Origin: a virus
Direction: 5' to 3' (one strand)
DNA: 41,308 bases
IMG/VR virus record: IMGVR_UViG_3300042516_002750
Location: 1 to 41,308 of that record
Of this stretch, positions 6,590-13,133 are shown in pieces. The translations under genes were made by a program, and so were the position numbers. Each line of letters begins with the position of its first letter. The stretch's first letter is position 1. The notes beneath the pieces are model-generated. The model made no database searches. It had not been told where the DNA came from and saw only the letters and a program-made list of their open reading frames with translations.

Positions 6590-6877
6590 CTAAACGACCA
6601 CGAACCCAACAGGCTCAAATTTGACGTGAGAAAATCCACTAAAACCATTCAAATCTTTTTGGACAAAATGTGTCCACCAGCAAATGAAACTTGCTATATC
6701 TCTTGAATAGATTTGTAAACTTACTTCCGTGGGGTCTCCATAAGGTATAACCTTTATTGGCTGTGATAAATCCAAGCAAGTTTCAAATGTGAAGTAATCG
6801 CAACCGTGTTGTAAAGGTGCTTTTCTGTTTTCGGCTGTAAGTAAGCCAATTTTGTTAAGGATGTTTATTTTGTCCAT
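6590..6877 (-). CDS. Hypothetical protein
   Basis: 95 residues from the MDKINILNK start at 6877. The frame is open upstream to 6913, but that part reads through the leader into the left core of att site M, so the internal ATG is preferred. Contains a GDPTEVSLQIYSRDIASFICWWTHFV segment; not recognised. Complete cassette between boundary element 2 and site M. Confidence 0.58.
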   Translation of the reverse strand: MDKINILNKIGLLTAENRKAPLQHGCDYFTFETCLDLSQPIKVIPYGDPTEVSLQIYSRDIASFICWWTHFVQKDLNGFSGFSHVKFEPVGFVVV

Positions 6878-6900
6878 TTTATTTGATTTGTGAAGAAGGG

Positions 6901-7034
6901 CAGCCGCTAACAAGTGCTATACAATATGGCGGCTGACGTGCTTCGATTAAACATTTATTTTAAATTCAAATTTGGTGCTTCGTATTGGGCTTTCGTACTG
7001 AAAATCCGCCACATCGTATAGCACCGATACGTTA
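6901..7034. repeat. att site M
   Basis: Left core CAGCCGCTAACA (6901-6912), stem starting AGTGCTATAC at about 6913 and running to GGCGG at 6932, pairing with CCGCC...GTATAGCAC (7006-7024), spacer CGATAC and right core GTTATGTGC from 7031. The loop of about 73 bases shows no start codon used by a neighbour. Confidence 0.65.
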
Positions 7035-7043
7035 TGTGCAAGG

Positions 7044-7244
7044 CTACAATTCGTAATTTGAATAAAAAGCAGCCTTACCATCATTTACCCATTCGTCAAT
7101 TAAGTCACTAACGTCATTAATGTATTGTTCATTTTTACCTGTTAATTTAGTTGCTTTTAGATTTTCCCAAAATTCACCACTAAATTCATCCATATTATTC
7201 ATGTAGTGAACAACAATTTCAAGTTTCTCTTTTAAGTTTTCCAT
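7044..7244 (-). CDS. Small hypothetical protein
   Basis: 66 residues, acidic and helical (ENLKEKLEIVVHYMNNMDE, INDVSDLIDEWVNDG). Not recognised. It has the right core of site M at its 3' end but no matching left core upstream; from here to 9106 no att site is seen, so the stretch looks like ordinary operon sequence. Confidence 0.58.
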   Translation of the reverse strand: MENLKEKLEIVVHYMNNMDEFSGEFWENLKATKLTGKNEQYINDVSDLIDEWVNDGKAAFYSNYEL

Positions 7245-7261
7245 TTCGTATTTAATAGCAG

Positions 7262-7423
7262 CGGAGTGCAGTTAGCAGTTATTTCTTTAATGATTTTTAT
7301 AGGAACAACTTGAACAGATAAGCCGATAAAAACTTTACCTTCATAGATTGGTTCTAATTTAAAGTCTTGTATTTTATATCCAAGTTGTTGTTCAAGTTGT
7401 TATTTCGTTATTTCTAATTTCAT
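7262..7423 (-). pseudogene. Broken paralogue of gene 451-645
   Basis: From ATG 7423 the frame reads MKLEITK, meets TAA at 7400-7402, then continues QLEQQLGYKIQDFKLEPIYEG...IGLSVQVVPIK. This aligns with gene 451-645 (MEITKEMIEKELGYEINKFKLEP...IGLNVNVEP) without gaps across the stop, so a Glu or Gln codon has become TAA. No in-frame start follows the stop soon enough to rescue it. The original 3' end is not clear. Confidence 0.6.
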
Positions 7424-7431
7424 AATTATAT

Positions 7432-7806
7432 TTAATTAGTTAAGGTTATAGTTCCATCTGAATTAGTTGCAGGCTCTAAAAATTCTTTCATTTTAAATGG
7501 CACAAATTCAATTTTCATTTTACCACCTTCTATATTTGTATTTCTGTAAACAGTTCCCAACTTTAAATTTTTGTAAGACAAATAGTATTTATCAAATTCG
7601 CCTTCTTGCCAAAACGTATGCAAGTGTTTTGCATCTTCTAAAGTTGGCTCACGTTTTAGTATTCGTCTCAATACATCTTTAATTACATTTTCCTCTGCCT
7701 CTGCAAAGTTCTTAGTAATTTGTGCCATCATATCCGATAAGGCACTAGTAATAACAGCACCCTTGTTTAATTCGGGGTTTTCGTCTCCGTAATAAAGTTT
7801 TTCCAT
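7432..7806 (-). CDS. Hypothetical protein
   Basis: 124 residues. The middle (NVIKDVLRRILKREPTLEDAKHLHTFWQEGEFDKYYLSYKNLKLGTVYRN) is a pattern I have seen in small Bacteroidota phage hypotheticals, without a function. No membrane segment. Nine bases upstream of the broken gene 7262-7423 and just downstream of the broken gene 7823-7984, so part of one minus-strand operon. Confidence 0.62.
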   Translation of the reverse strand: MEKLYYGDENPELNKGAVITSALSDMMAQITKNFAEAEENVIKDVLRRILKREPTLEDAKHLHTFWQEGEFDKYYLSYKNLKLGTVYRNTNIEGGKMKIEFVPFKMKEFLEPATNSDGTITLTN

Positions 7807-7822
7807 TTTATTAATTTTTCGT

Positions 7823-7984
7823 TTATAATTTCTCGCCTAAAAAATCGTAACATTTTTTTTGTACTGCATCTTTACCTCCGTGCAAATCTAAAACGGATTA
7901 TTTAATAAATAAATACACTGTAACTTTTTTATCTTCCAAAGGTTTTCTGCCTGCGTTTGATTTTTTGTTTGTTTTTTTTTTCAT
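7823..7984 (-). pseudogene. Small GRKPLEDKK-type phage protein, interrupted by TAA
   Basis: From ATG 7984 the frame reads a Lys/Asn-rich N-terminus, NAGRKPLEDKKVTVYLFIK, then TAA (7898-7900), then SVLDLHGGKDAVQKKCYDFL to a second stop at 7823, all in one frame of 54 codons. Intact relatives that I recall have an uninterrupted VxxSV(I/L)DxHGGK segment, so a CAA to TAA change is the simplest explanation. The start is followed by a run of ten A, another possible slippage point. Confidence 0.55.
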
Positions 7985-7987
7985 TGC

Positions 7988-8272
7988 TTAATTTACCTTA
8001 AACCATTTAGAGCTAATTGCTTGACTTGTTGTTAATGAGCAACTTTTAGGAGATAAATAGTTATCTAAGTTGTAATATTTATTAGTGTATAGGCTGTTAA
8101 TGCCATCGCTATTTATTTCTACAATAACGAAGCCGTAATCTGTATTAGCTAATACGTCCCCTTTTTTATAGTTTTGTAATGGTTCAAATGTTTTTGAATT
8201 ATCTCTAATATCAAATACTTGCTGAACTGTTAAGCCGAATGCGGCTGTGATTGTGTGGGTTGAATTTTCCAT
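7988..8272 (-). CDS. Hypothetical protein
   Basis: 94 residues. N-terminus MENSTHTITAAFGLTVQQVFDIRD; the rest is rich in Asn, Tyr and Ser (LYTNKYYNLDNYLSPKSC) and probably beta. Not recognised. A Bacteroidota-type -7 box (TATATTTG on the minus strand, 8311-8318) lies about 40 bases upstream. Confidence 0.6.
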   Translation of the reverse strand: MENSTHTITAAFGLTVQQVFDIRDNSKTFEPLQNYKKGDVLANTDYGFVIVEINSDGINSLYTNKYYNLDNYLSPKSCSLTTSQAISSKWFKVN

Positions 8273-8310
8273 TTTGTTTTTTTTAGTTGTTATTAGCTTA
8301 ATTGCCTGTA

Positions 8311-8318
8311 CAAATATA
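8311..8318 (-). promoter_or_regulatory. Possible -7 box for the 7.0-8.3 kb minus operon
   Basis: Minus strand reads TATATTTG, a match to the Bacteroidota TAnnTTTG box. No clear TTTG box lies 19-21 bases further upstream, so this is tentative. The rest of the 8273-8414 gap is AT-rich with no gene visible. Confidence 0.35.
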
Positions 8319-8414
8319 AAGGCATTTAATTATAATAAAAAATAATTTAATTAGTATTTTGTCATAATTAACGTAACTCGTTGTAAATCAATTAGAATAA
8401 TTTTATTTTATTAT

Positions 8415-8819
8415 TTAACTCCATAACGTTAATTGGTTTTTTTCTAATTTAATTTTCGCAAATCCAAAAATTTTATAATAAAAAGTTGTTATATCTTCGC
8501 CGTCAAGTCGAGCCGCTTCAATGTTTAAAACAGCATTTATTAATTTATAAATACTTTCATTTTCTTTATGGTAATGAATAAAAAACTTAACCGTTTCTAA
8601 TTTTTTTGTCGGTATCAAATCCGACCAATTGTAAGTGAAATTTTTTTTATTAATTTTAGATTTATCATTAACCTCATACCACCAGTACTCATAATTTTCA
8701 GGAGTTAATTTTGAATATTTTAACATTCCTAATTCAACCAACTCAACACCTAAACTTTTTGGGATTAAATCAAATTTTCCCTGCAAAAAAAGTTGTAAAT
8801 GTTTTATTGTAAATTTCAT
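8415..8819 (-). CDS. Hypothetical protein
   Basis: 134 residues. Contains KYSKLTPENYEYWWYEVND and a C-terminal LNIEAARLDGEDITTFYYKIFG segment; basic N-terminus. No family recognised. Its start overlaps the stop of gene 8816-9106 by 4 bases (ATGA arrangement), so the two are translationally coupled. Confidence 0.62.
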   Translation of the reverse strand: MKFTIKHLQLFLQGKFDLIPKSLGVELVELGMLKYSKLTPENYEYWWYEVNDKSKINKKNFTYNWSDLIPTKKLETVKFFIHYHKENESIYKLINAVLNIEAARLDGEDITTFYYKIFGFAKIKLEKNQLTLWS

Positions 8820-9106
8820 TTTTTTTCAGTATTAAATAATTCGTGTGTATCTATATTTGTGTATTTCTTTACTATTTGCCTAATTTCTTTACCTGCTTGA
8901 CTTGCCATGTCCTCCATAATCCAATGGGGCATTTTTTGTAATTTTTGCAACTCAAACATTTTATCGAGTAAAACACTCGAAAATATACAACTTGCAGACC
9001 TTAGTGCATAGTCAATGTAGCAAGGTTTCTCACCTACTAAAGCATCGTGTTCTAAAATTAAGTACTCTATTTCTGCGAGTACTGGACTTATTTTTTCTCC
9101 TATCAT
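8816..9106 (-). CDS. Hypothetical protein
   Basis: 96 residues, helical (SPVLAEIEYLILEHDALVGEKPCYIDYALRSASCIF); no motif assigned. Its leader (9111-9143) is identical over 33 bases to the 3' end of gene 10557-10724, and it is last in its run before boundary element 3. Confidence 0.6.
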   Translation of the reverse strand: MIGEKISPVLAEIEYLILEHDALVGEKPCYIDYALRSASCIFSSVLLDKMFELQKLQKMPHWIMEDMASQAGKEIRQIVKKYTNIDTHELFNTEKK

Positions 9107-9110
9107 AGTT

Positions 9111-9143
9111 ATTTGTTTTTACTTTTAAATTTTTTAGTTAAGG
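9111..9143. repeat. 33-bp direct repeat, left copy
   Basis: Identical to 10559-10591 over 33 bases (begins atttgttttt, ends tttagttaagg). The two copies flank the cassette run 9144-10558. After the repeat this copy continues into GTTATACGGTA and the cassettes, the other into phage early-gene sequence. Confidence 0.75.
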
Positions 9144-9157
9144 TTATACGGTAGTTA
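9133..9157. repeat. Array-boundary element 3 (attI-like)
   Basis: TTTAGTTAAGGTTATACGGTA followed by core GTTA (9154-9157); identical over all 25 bases to element 4 at 40346-40370. It begins the cassette run 9155-10537. Confidence 0.6.
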
Positions 9158-9406
9158 GCGGTCATTGCCTTTCGACCTTGACAGCATATCTGTTATTGCT
9201 TTACAATTATTATCAAACTCTTCATCGGACATTTCAGCTATTTCTCTACCTATTTTATGTATTTCGCTATTCTCGTCATCTAATGGGTCAATAGATGGCA
9301 ACGAACCGCTAACACTAAATAAAAGCAATAGCTCGCTTAGTGCTTGTTGAACAGGCATCGTGCCTTCATCAACCTTTATCAATATATTTTCAATTTGTTC
9401 TTTCAT
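9155..9406 (-). CDS. Chimeric hypothetical protein with att-encoded N-terminus
   Basis: 83 residues. Residues 1-31 (KEQIENILIKVDEG...LLLLFS) come from att site N; codon 32 is the core GTT (Val), reading on as VSGSLPSIDPLDDENSEIH into the cassette part. The VSGS read-through is the same as in the methyltransferase at 40368. The stop TAA is made by the GCTAAC of element 3. The cassette arms are GTTAGCGGT (9154-9162) and ACCGCTAAC (9305-9313). Function unknown. Confidence 0.6.
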   Translation of the reverse strand: MKEQIENILIKVDEGTMPVQQALSELLLLFSVSGSLPSIDPLDDENSEIHKIGREIAEMSDEEFDNNCKAITDMLSRSKGNDR

Positions 9407-9436
9407 ATCGCTACTGCTTTTATTATTTTACCGTTA
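9303..9436. repeat. att site N (long loop with start codon)
   Basis: Left core GAACCGCTAACA (9303-9314), stem AATAAAAGCAATAGC (9318-9332) pairing with GCTACTGCTTTTATT (9410-9424) with one mismatch, spacer ATTTTACC and right core GTTATAGGGC from 9433. The start codon of gene 9155-9406 (9404-9406) lies in the loop right beside the right stem. Confidence 0.68.
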
Positions 9437-9444
9437 TAGGGCAT

Positions 9445-9765
9445 TTACCAAAAACCAAACCGCTCTTGAAATGGACGATAAACCTTATAATAATAGTCAT
9501 TGTCCATGTCTTCATTTACGAATGGTTCATTTTTCCAAGCTTCATATTTTTCGGGAAGAAAAGCTTTAATTACTATACGCCCAAGCCGCTGATTCGGATT
9601 AAGATGGTCATCAAATTCGGCATCTAAACTTGTTGAAGCAATTATTTCATTTCCGATTTTGTCAATTATTTCTAAAGCCTTTTCCTGACTCATATTGTCT
9701 ATTTCATCATCTGATAATATTGAAATGCCAGTTACGAACATTTTACCTACATAGTGATTTCCCAT
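9445..9765 (-). CDS. Hypothetical protein
   Basis: 106 residues beginning MGNHYVGKMFVTGISILSDDEIDNMSQEKALEIID; later an acidic-aromatic AWKNEPFVNEDMDNDYYYKVYRPF stretch. Not recognised. Complete cassette with perfect 10-base arms GTTATAGGGC (9433-9442) and GCCCTATAAC (9784-9793). Confidence 0.62.
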   Translation of the reverse strand: MGNHYVGKMFVTGISILSDDEIDNMSQEKALEIIDKIGNEIIASTSLDAEFDDHLNPNQRLGRIVIKAFLPEKYEAWKNEPFVNEDMDNDYYYKVYRPFQERFGFW

Positions 9766-9782
9766 GATTTTTATAAAATAAA

Positions 9783-9912
9783 CGCCCTATAACACTGTAT
9801 AGCCACAAGCGGGGCGTGTTCTCGCTTGTTAGCTTTCTGCTTTCTATTCGTTTTTAGCGGTCGGAAAAGGAAAGCATTTCTAATCCCCGCCTTTGGCTAT
9901 ACCTGTCCGTTA
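9783..9912. repeat. att site O
   Basis: Left core CGCCCTATAACA (9783-9794), stem 9795-9814 pairing with 9885-9905 (TATAGCCA with TGGCTATA; GCGGGG with CCCCGC), spacer TCC, right core GTTAGGCGTA from 9909. The loop is about 70 bases and carries no start used by a neighbour. Confidence 0.68.
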
Positions 9913-9921
9913 GGCGTAATT

Positions 9922-10236
9922 TTAAATATCCGTATTGCCAATCCCTAACAAATCGACAAGTTCAAACATTTCATTACTGCCCCACTCATTGACAATATTA
10001 AACTGCCATTCATTATCATAAAGCTGATCTTGTATTTCGGCATCTTTTACTTTTACGCTCCACCAATTACCATCTGATGCCAATGTTATAATATCGCTAT
10101 TCTTTTGAATAATCAGTATCTTATCACGAAACGACATTTTATTAAATCGGTCTGCCATTTGACGATACTGCTCCAAAGAAAAACTACGCCTAACATCGGT
10201 TTGGCAAGATTGGGGGTTCTGTGGTAAATTGTTCAT
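9922..10236 (-). CDS. Chimeric hypothetical protein with att-encoded N-terminus
   Basis: 104 residues. Residues 1-14 (MNNLPQNPQSCQTD) are encoded by att site P; codon 15 is the core GTT (Val), followed by RRSFSLEQYRQMADRFNKM. The att-encoded NPQSCQ is matched by NPQYCQ in the methyltransferase, whose own att site has the related sequence TTGGCAATATTGGGGG. The arms GTTAGGCGTA (9909-9918) and TACGCCTAAC (10185-10194) are perfect complements. The cassette part is acidic and ends in a FELVDLLGIGNTD helix; function unknown. Confidence 0.63.
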   Translation of the reverse strand: MNNLPQNPQSCQTDVRRSFSLEQYRQMADRFNKMSFRDKILIIQKNSDIITLASDGNWWSVKVKDAEIQDQLYDNEWQFNIVNEWGSNEMFELVDLLGIGNTDI

Positions 10237-10315
10237 TTGTATTTCTATTTAAGTTATTACTAATTTGATAATTTGTGCTTCTAAATCCGCAACTAAATAT
10301 AGCTGCAAACCGTTA
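10184..10315. repeat. att site P (hybrid halves, start codon in loop)
   Basis: Left core ACTACGCCTAACA (10184-10195); right end AAACC then GTTAGCACC (10312 on). The left stem GGTTTGGCAAGATTGGGG resembles site Q, but the right half does not complement it beyond a few bases (GGTTTG with CAAACC), so the site looks like a join of two different att halves. The start codon of gene 9922-10236 is in the loop. Confidence 0.5.
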
Positions 10316-10324
10316 GCACCAATT

Positions 10325-10537
10325 TTAAGAACGCTGTTTAAAAACTTTGATGCCATAAGACAAAGCAAACATCGGTGTCAATCCTGTTGCGTAAACTGAC
10401 TTGTTAATGTAACACATATATTGATAGTCTTCACCTCTAATAATCTGAACATCATTTTCAAGTTGAAATGCAAGTATCTCATCTAAATCAAACATTTGCT
10501 TTGTTAATTCATTTTCTTCTATAAAGTAATCTGACAT
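10325..10537 (-). CDS. Small hypothetical protein
   Basis: 70 residues, acidic N-terminal half (SDYFIEENELTKQMFDLDEIL) and a basic C-terminus. Contains GEDYQYMCYINKSVYATGLTPMFALSYGIKVF, unrecognised. Last cassette gene before the phage early region; its leader ends in the right copy of the 33-bp direct repeat, not in an att site. Confidence 0.6.
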   Translation of the reverse strand: MSDYFIEENELTKQMFDLDEILAFQLENDVQIIRGEDYQYMCYINKSVYATGLTPMFALSYGIKVFKQRS

Positions 10538-10556
10538 AATAAAAATGATTTGTTTT

Positions 10557-10724
10557 TCATTTGTTTTTACTTTTAAATTTTTTAGTTAAGGAAATTTTTA
10601 TCGATCGCAATACTATCTCACGTTCTATTAAATCATTAATTTCTTTTTCAAACGCATCATCTAACTGTTTGCGTTTTGGGTTAAGTATCCACCAGTTTGA
10701 CCATTTACTTATAAATTCTTTCAT
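10557..10724 (-). CDS. Small basic hypothetical protein at the phage boundary
   Basis: 55 residues from ATG 10724 to TGA at 10557: KEFISKWSNWWILNPKRKQLDDAFEKEINDLIERE, then a basic tail ending LTKKFKSKNK. The tail is encoded by the 33-bp direct repeat (10559-10591). Replaying the left repeat copy would give the same tail, a TAA stop, then the start of gene 8816-9106, so the two genes may once have been adjacent. Confidence 0.55.
   Translation of the reverse strand: MKEFISKWSNWWILNPKRKQLDDAFEKEINDLIEREIVLRSIKISLTKKFKSKNK
10559..10591. repeat. 33-bp direct repeat, right copy
   Basis: Identical to 9111-9143. Here it lies in the 3' end of gene 10557-10724, and the sequence beyond it changes from GGTTATACGGTA to GGAAATTTTTATCG, marking the edge between the cassette run and the phage early operon. 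Confidence 0.75.
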
Positions 10725-10734
10725 TCTATTTATT

Positions 10735-10938
10735 TTAAATGTTTAAAAAATCATTTTTTATTTCTACATCTTTGTAAAATACGGAATAGTTTTTTTGTAT
10801 TTTTACTAATCTTTTGGCGTGTTCTAAATTTTTTATTTTAAATTTTTGTTTAGGAAAATCAGGAGACGTTATTTCATTTCCTATGCGGTTACAAAACCAA
10901 GCTAATTGCTTAAACGTTTCATTGTTTGTTAATCTCAT
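10735..10938 (-). CDS. Small phage hypothetical protein
   Basis: 67 residues from the MRLTNNETFKQLAWF start at 10938; another ATG at 10962 would lengthen the overlap with gene 10919-11668 to 44 bases. Contains FCNRIGNEI and a basic KQKFKIKNLEHAKRLVKIQ segment. Not recognised. First gene past the cassette boundary that is clearly coupled to the replication genes. Confidence 0.6.
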   Translation of the reverse strand: MRLTNNETFKQLAWFCNRIGNEITSPDFPKQKFKIKNLEHAKRLVKIQKNYSVFYKDVEIKNDFLNI

Positions 10939-11668
10939 AATCTTTAAGTTTAATTTCTGCATATTCCAATTCGTTTATATTCTTACCATTATATTCTATA
11001 AACCGACCGTAAACATTTTTAACTGGATTTTTAAGCCAAATTTTATAATGTTCGTTAAAACAGTTTTGTATAAAAAAATCACGCTCTGATTTAACTGGTT
11101 TTGGTTTTTCTTTTTTAACGACTTCTGTTTTTTCAGCAACCGATTTTAAAATTTCAATAATTTTTTTCTGTCCTTCGGGATTAATTTCTATTTCGTTTAC
11201 AATACCTTTTTTCTGTTTGGAATGTAACTGTATAGCCAGCTGTTCGTTTAAATCCATTCTTTCGTCCATATAAGCGTTTAACCACTCAAATACTATTTGA
11301 CCATCAACCCTATCAAAAGAACGCCCGTAATAGCCTTTTTTTGCGTTTTCAAAGCATATTTTAAAGTCGTCTGGTTTTAGGTTTTTAGTTCTGTGGTCTT
11401 TTAAGATTAATTTTGAGGTGGCTAAAATTTGCTCTGCACTCATTGTTTTACCTAAGTTTAGAAACATTACAACGTCAGCCAATAGTATGTTAATCAAAGA
11501 TATAGCCCCAACTTCGCTAACTAAGCCAATTTTAAATATTGTAGGACTATTGCTATAAATCGCATCCTTAACCGTTAGAGCTGAAATGTTCGTTAATGCC
11601 TCGTGAGGAAATTTCAACCAATGCACGTATTCCGTCCTCTCGGCTATTTTTAATATTTTGTTTTCCAT
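10919..11668 (-). CDS. Replication-region protein (conserved in Bacteroidota phages)
   Basis: 249 residues. The middle shows LLADVVMFLNLGKTMSAEQILATSKLIL, DFKICFENAKKGYYGRSFDRVDGQIVFEWLNAYMDERM, a signature I associate with a conserved family next to replication initiators in Bacteroidota phages (possibly DUF6633-like; its function is not established). The C-terminal third is Lys-rich and probably flexible. The start overlaps the end of gene 11568-12332 by 101 bases, long for a phage operon, but no closer in-frame ATG keeps the conserved N-terminal part. Confidence 0.62.
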   Translation of the reverse strand: MENKILKIAERTEYVHWLKFPHEALTNISALTVKDAIYSNSPTIFKIGLVSEVGAISLINILLADVVMFLNLGKTMSAEQILATSKLILKDHRTKNLKPDDFKICFENAKKGYYGRSFDRVDGQIVFEWLNAYMDERMDLNEQLAIQLHSKQKKGIVNEIEINPEGQKKIIEILKSVAEKTEVVKKEKPKPVKSERDFFIQNCFNEHYKIWLKNPVKNVYGRFIEYNGKNINELEYAEIKLKDYEINKQ

Positions 11669-12332
11669 TTTGTGTATTTTTTAAATTATCAATCCATTCC
11701 CATTTAAACCCCGACCAGCTTTTTTCAACGCAAGTTTCTAAAACCTCATTAATGTTTATGTTGCTTCGGATTTCTATTTCAGCAATAAATTTTTTATATG
11801 CGGTTTCTGTGTTTGTTGCTTTTTTGTTTTTTCTAACAAGTATCCAATCGTTTACTAAATTTTCTTTAAAGCCGTATTCTAAAAGAGAATTTTTAAAATT
11901 GAATTTGTCCTTTACTACTATTCCTTTTTCTTCTACTATTCCTTTTTCTTCTACTACTACTTTTACTATATGAGTATAATATACTCTATTAGATACTCTA
12001 TCATATAGACTATACCTTTCTAAAATGTTAATTATTTTTTGATGTACTGGACTTTTAGGATTTAAAGAGCTGCCGTTTTGAAACTCAACAAAATCTTTAA
12101 TTATGTACCTTTTTTCATCAATTTTTAATAACTGTTTAGAAAATTCTTTTAAAACATCTTGCTCGGTTATAGTTTCGTTTATAAAAAAATTAGCAGCCTC
12201 AAAATCTTTTTCCCAAATCCCAGCTAAATCACAATTACATAAAACGTAAAACCAAAAACTCTTATACTTTGGACTTAATTTTCTAAACCAAACTTTATTA
12301 AACATTTCTGTATCAAAAAACCTTTTACCCAT
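11568..12332 (-). CDS. Replication initiation/loader-like protein
   Basis: 254 residues. The N-terminal domain begins MGKRFFDTEMFNKVWFRKLSPKYKSFWFYVLCNCDLAGIWEKDFEAANFFI, the usual winged-helix start of DnaD-type or phage replication proteins (lambda O position). A repeated EEKGIV stretch acts as linker, then a helical KNSLLEYGFKENLVNDWILVRKNKK...FIAEI domain typical of their C-terminal half. Predicted to recruit the host helicase at the phage origin. The 11-bp repeat array at 16204 is a candidate binding site, not demonstrated. Confidence 0.65.
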   Translation of the reverse strand: MGKRFFDTEMFNKVWFRKLSPKYKSFWFYVLCNCDLAGIWEKDFEAANFFINETITEQDVLKEFSKQLLKIDEKRYIIKDFVEFQNGSSLNPKSPVHQKIINILERYSLYDRVSNRVYYTHIVKVVVEEKGIVEEKGIVVKDKFNFKNSLLEYGFKENLVNDWILVRKNKKATNTETAYKKFIAEIEIRSNININEVLETCVEKSWSGFKWEWIDNLKNTQNGKQNIKNSREDGIRALVEISSRGINEHFSSNG

Positions 12333-12335
12333 TGT

Positions 12336-12476
12336 TTAAAATAATTTTAATTGACTTGTTTTAATTGTTAGCTGATATTTATTCCAATCGGACATTAATA
12401 TTTTCATTGCCTTTATTGTAGAGGGTAGCTTACACCATTCGTCATAATCCATTGGATATTTTAATTTATTTTTCAT
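12336..12476 (-). CDS. Small hypothetical protein (46 aa)
   Basis: 46 residues from ATG 12476 to TAA 12336: a DYDEWCKLPSTIKAMKILMSDWNKYQ core with basic ends. Its start overlaps the end of gene 12466-12834 by 11 bases and its stop lies 3 bases before the start of the initiator gene, so it fits the operon spacing well. Not recognised. Confidence 0.6.
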   Translation of the reverse strand: MKNKLKYPMDYDEWCKLPSTIKAMKILMSDWNKYQLTIKTSQLKLF

Positions 12477-12834
12477 TTAAAAAAACAAATAAGTTGAAAT
12501 CTCCAAAGTTATTACCGCCTATCATTTTGAAATTGTAAGTAGCATTGCAACTGTAACATTTAACAGTATTATTAATAAAGCCATCATAGTTCCCATCTTC
12601 ATTACTACTACATACTTTTTCAACTATTTTACCACACGCACAAAAAAATTTAACGGATTGCGTTACTCTTACATTTTCATAAACTTCAAGTTCTAAGCCC
12701 TCATTTATTAATAAATCTTTCTTTTTTTCGTATTCCCTTAATGCCTTTATTTGGTCGGAGTTACCGTGTTCTAACTTAACTTTTTGATTAAGTTGATTAT
12801 AAACTCCGTTTTTTTTTATAAATAATTTTTCCAT
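12466..12834 (-). CDS. Zinc-ribbon phage protein
   Basis: 122 residues. A Lys-rich helical N-terminal half is followed by a C-terminal ribbon: CACGK near residues 69-73, then KVC, then CYSC near residues 95-98, ending in an aromatic FNLFVFLNEK. The cysteine spacing suggests one zinc site. Located between the winged-helix protein and the replication genes; a DNA-binding role is plausible but not shown. Confidence 0.62.
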   Translation of the reverse strand: MEKLFIKKNGVYNQLNQKVKLEHGNSDQIKALREYEKKKDLLINEGLELEVYENVRVTQSVKFFCACGKIVEKVCSSNEDGNYDGFINNTVKCYSCNATYNFKMIGGNNFGDFNLFVFLNEK

Positions 12835-12845
12835 AGTTTTTATTT

Positions 12846-13124
12846 TTATTGGTTTACTATTAATTGATATTCGTACAAGCCTATATTTAAACTGCCCTTT
12901 CTGCGTTTGTAAAGTCTATGCCCTCCAAACTTTTGTTTTTTCAAGTTTCTTAATTGAGCCGAAATGCTTGCCTGCGGATAGCCTGTTAATGTTTCTATCT
13001 CGCTTAAAGTCCTAAACTGGCTATCTTTCATTAACTCAAATATTCTGCCCATTTGAGTATTTAGTCGGTCGAAGTCTAAACGGTGGACGTAATCTGCACC
13101 GTTAAATGTTAATTGTGTTTGCAT
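12846..13124 (-). CDS. Winged-helix DNA-binding protein
   Basis: 92 residues. RIFELMKDSQFRTLSEIETLTGYPQASISAQLRNLKK is a canonical winged helix-turn-helix, with recognition helix around PQASISAQLRNLKK, followed by a wing (GGHRLYKRRKGSLNIGLYEY). Small proteins of this type are common in Bacteroidota phage early operons. Probable regulator or replication accessory; its target is unknown. Confidence 0.72.
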   Translation of the reverse strand: MQTQLTFNGADYVHRLDFDRLNTQMGRIFELMKDSQFRTLSEIETLTGYPQASISAQLRNLKKQKFGGHRLYKRRKGSLNIGLYEYQLIVNQ

Positions 13125-13133
13125 AGTTTTTTT

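Noticed and set aside
7262-7984. Alternative genetic code with TAA as Gln or Glu
   Set aside because: TAA ends most of the intact genes in the window, so two internal TAA codons are better explained by mutation.
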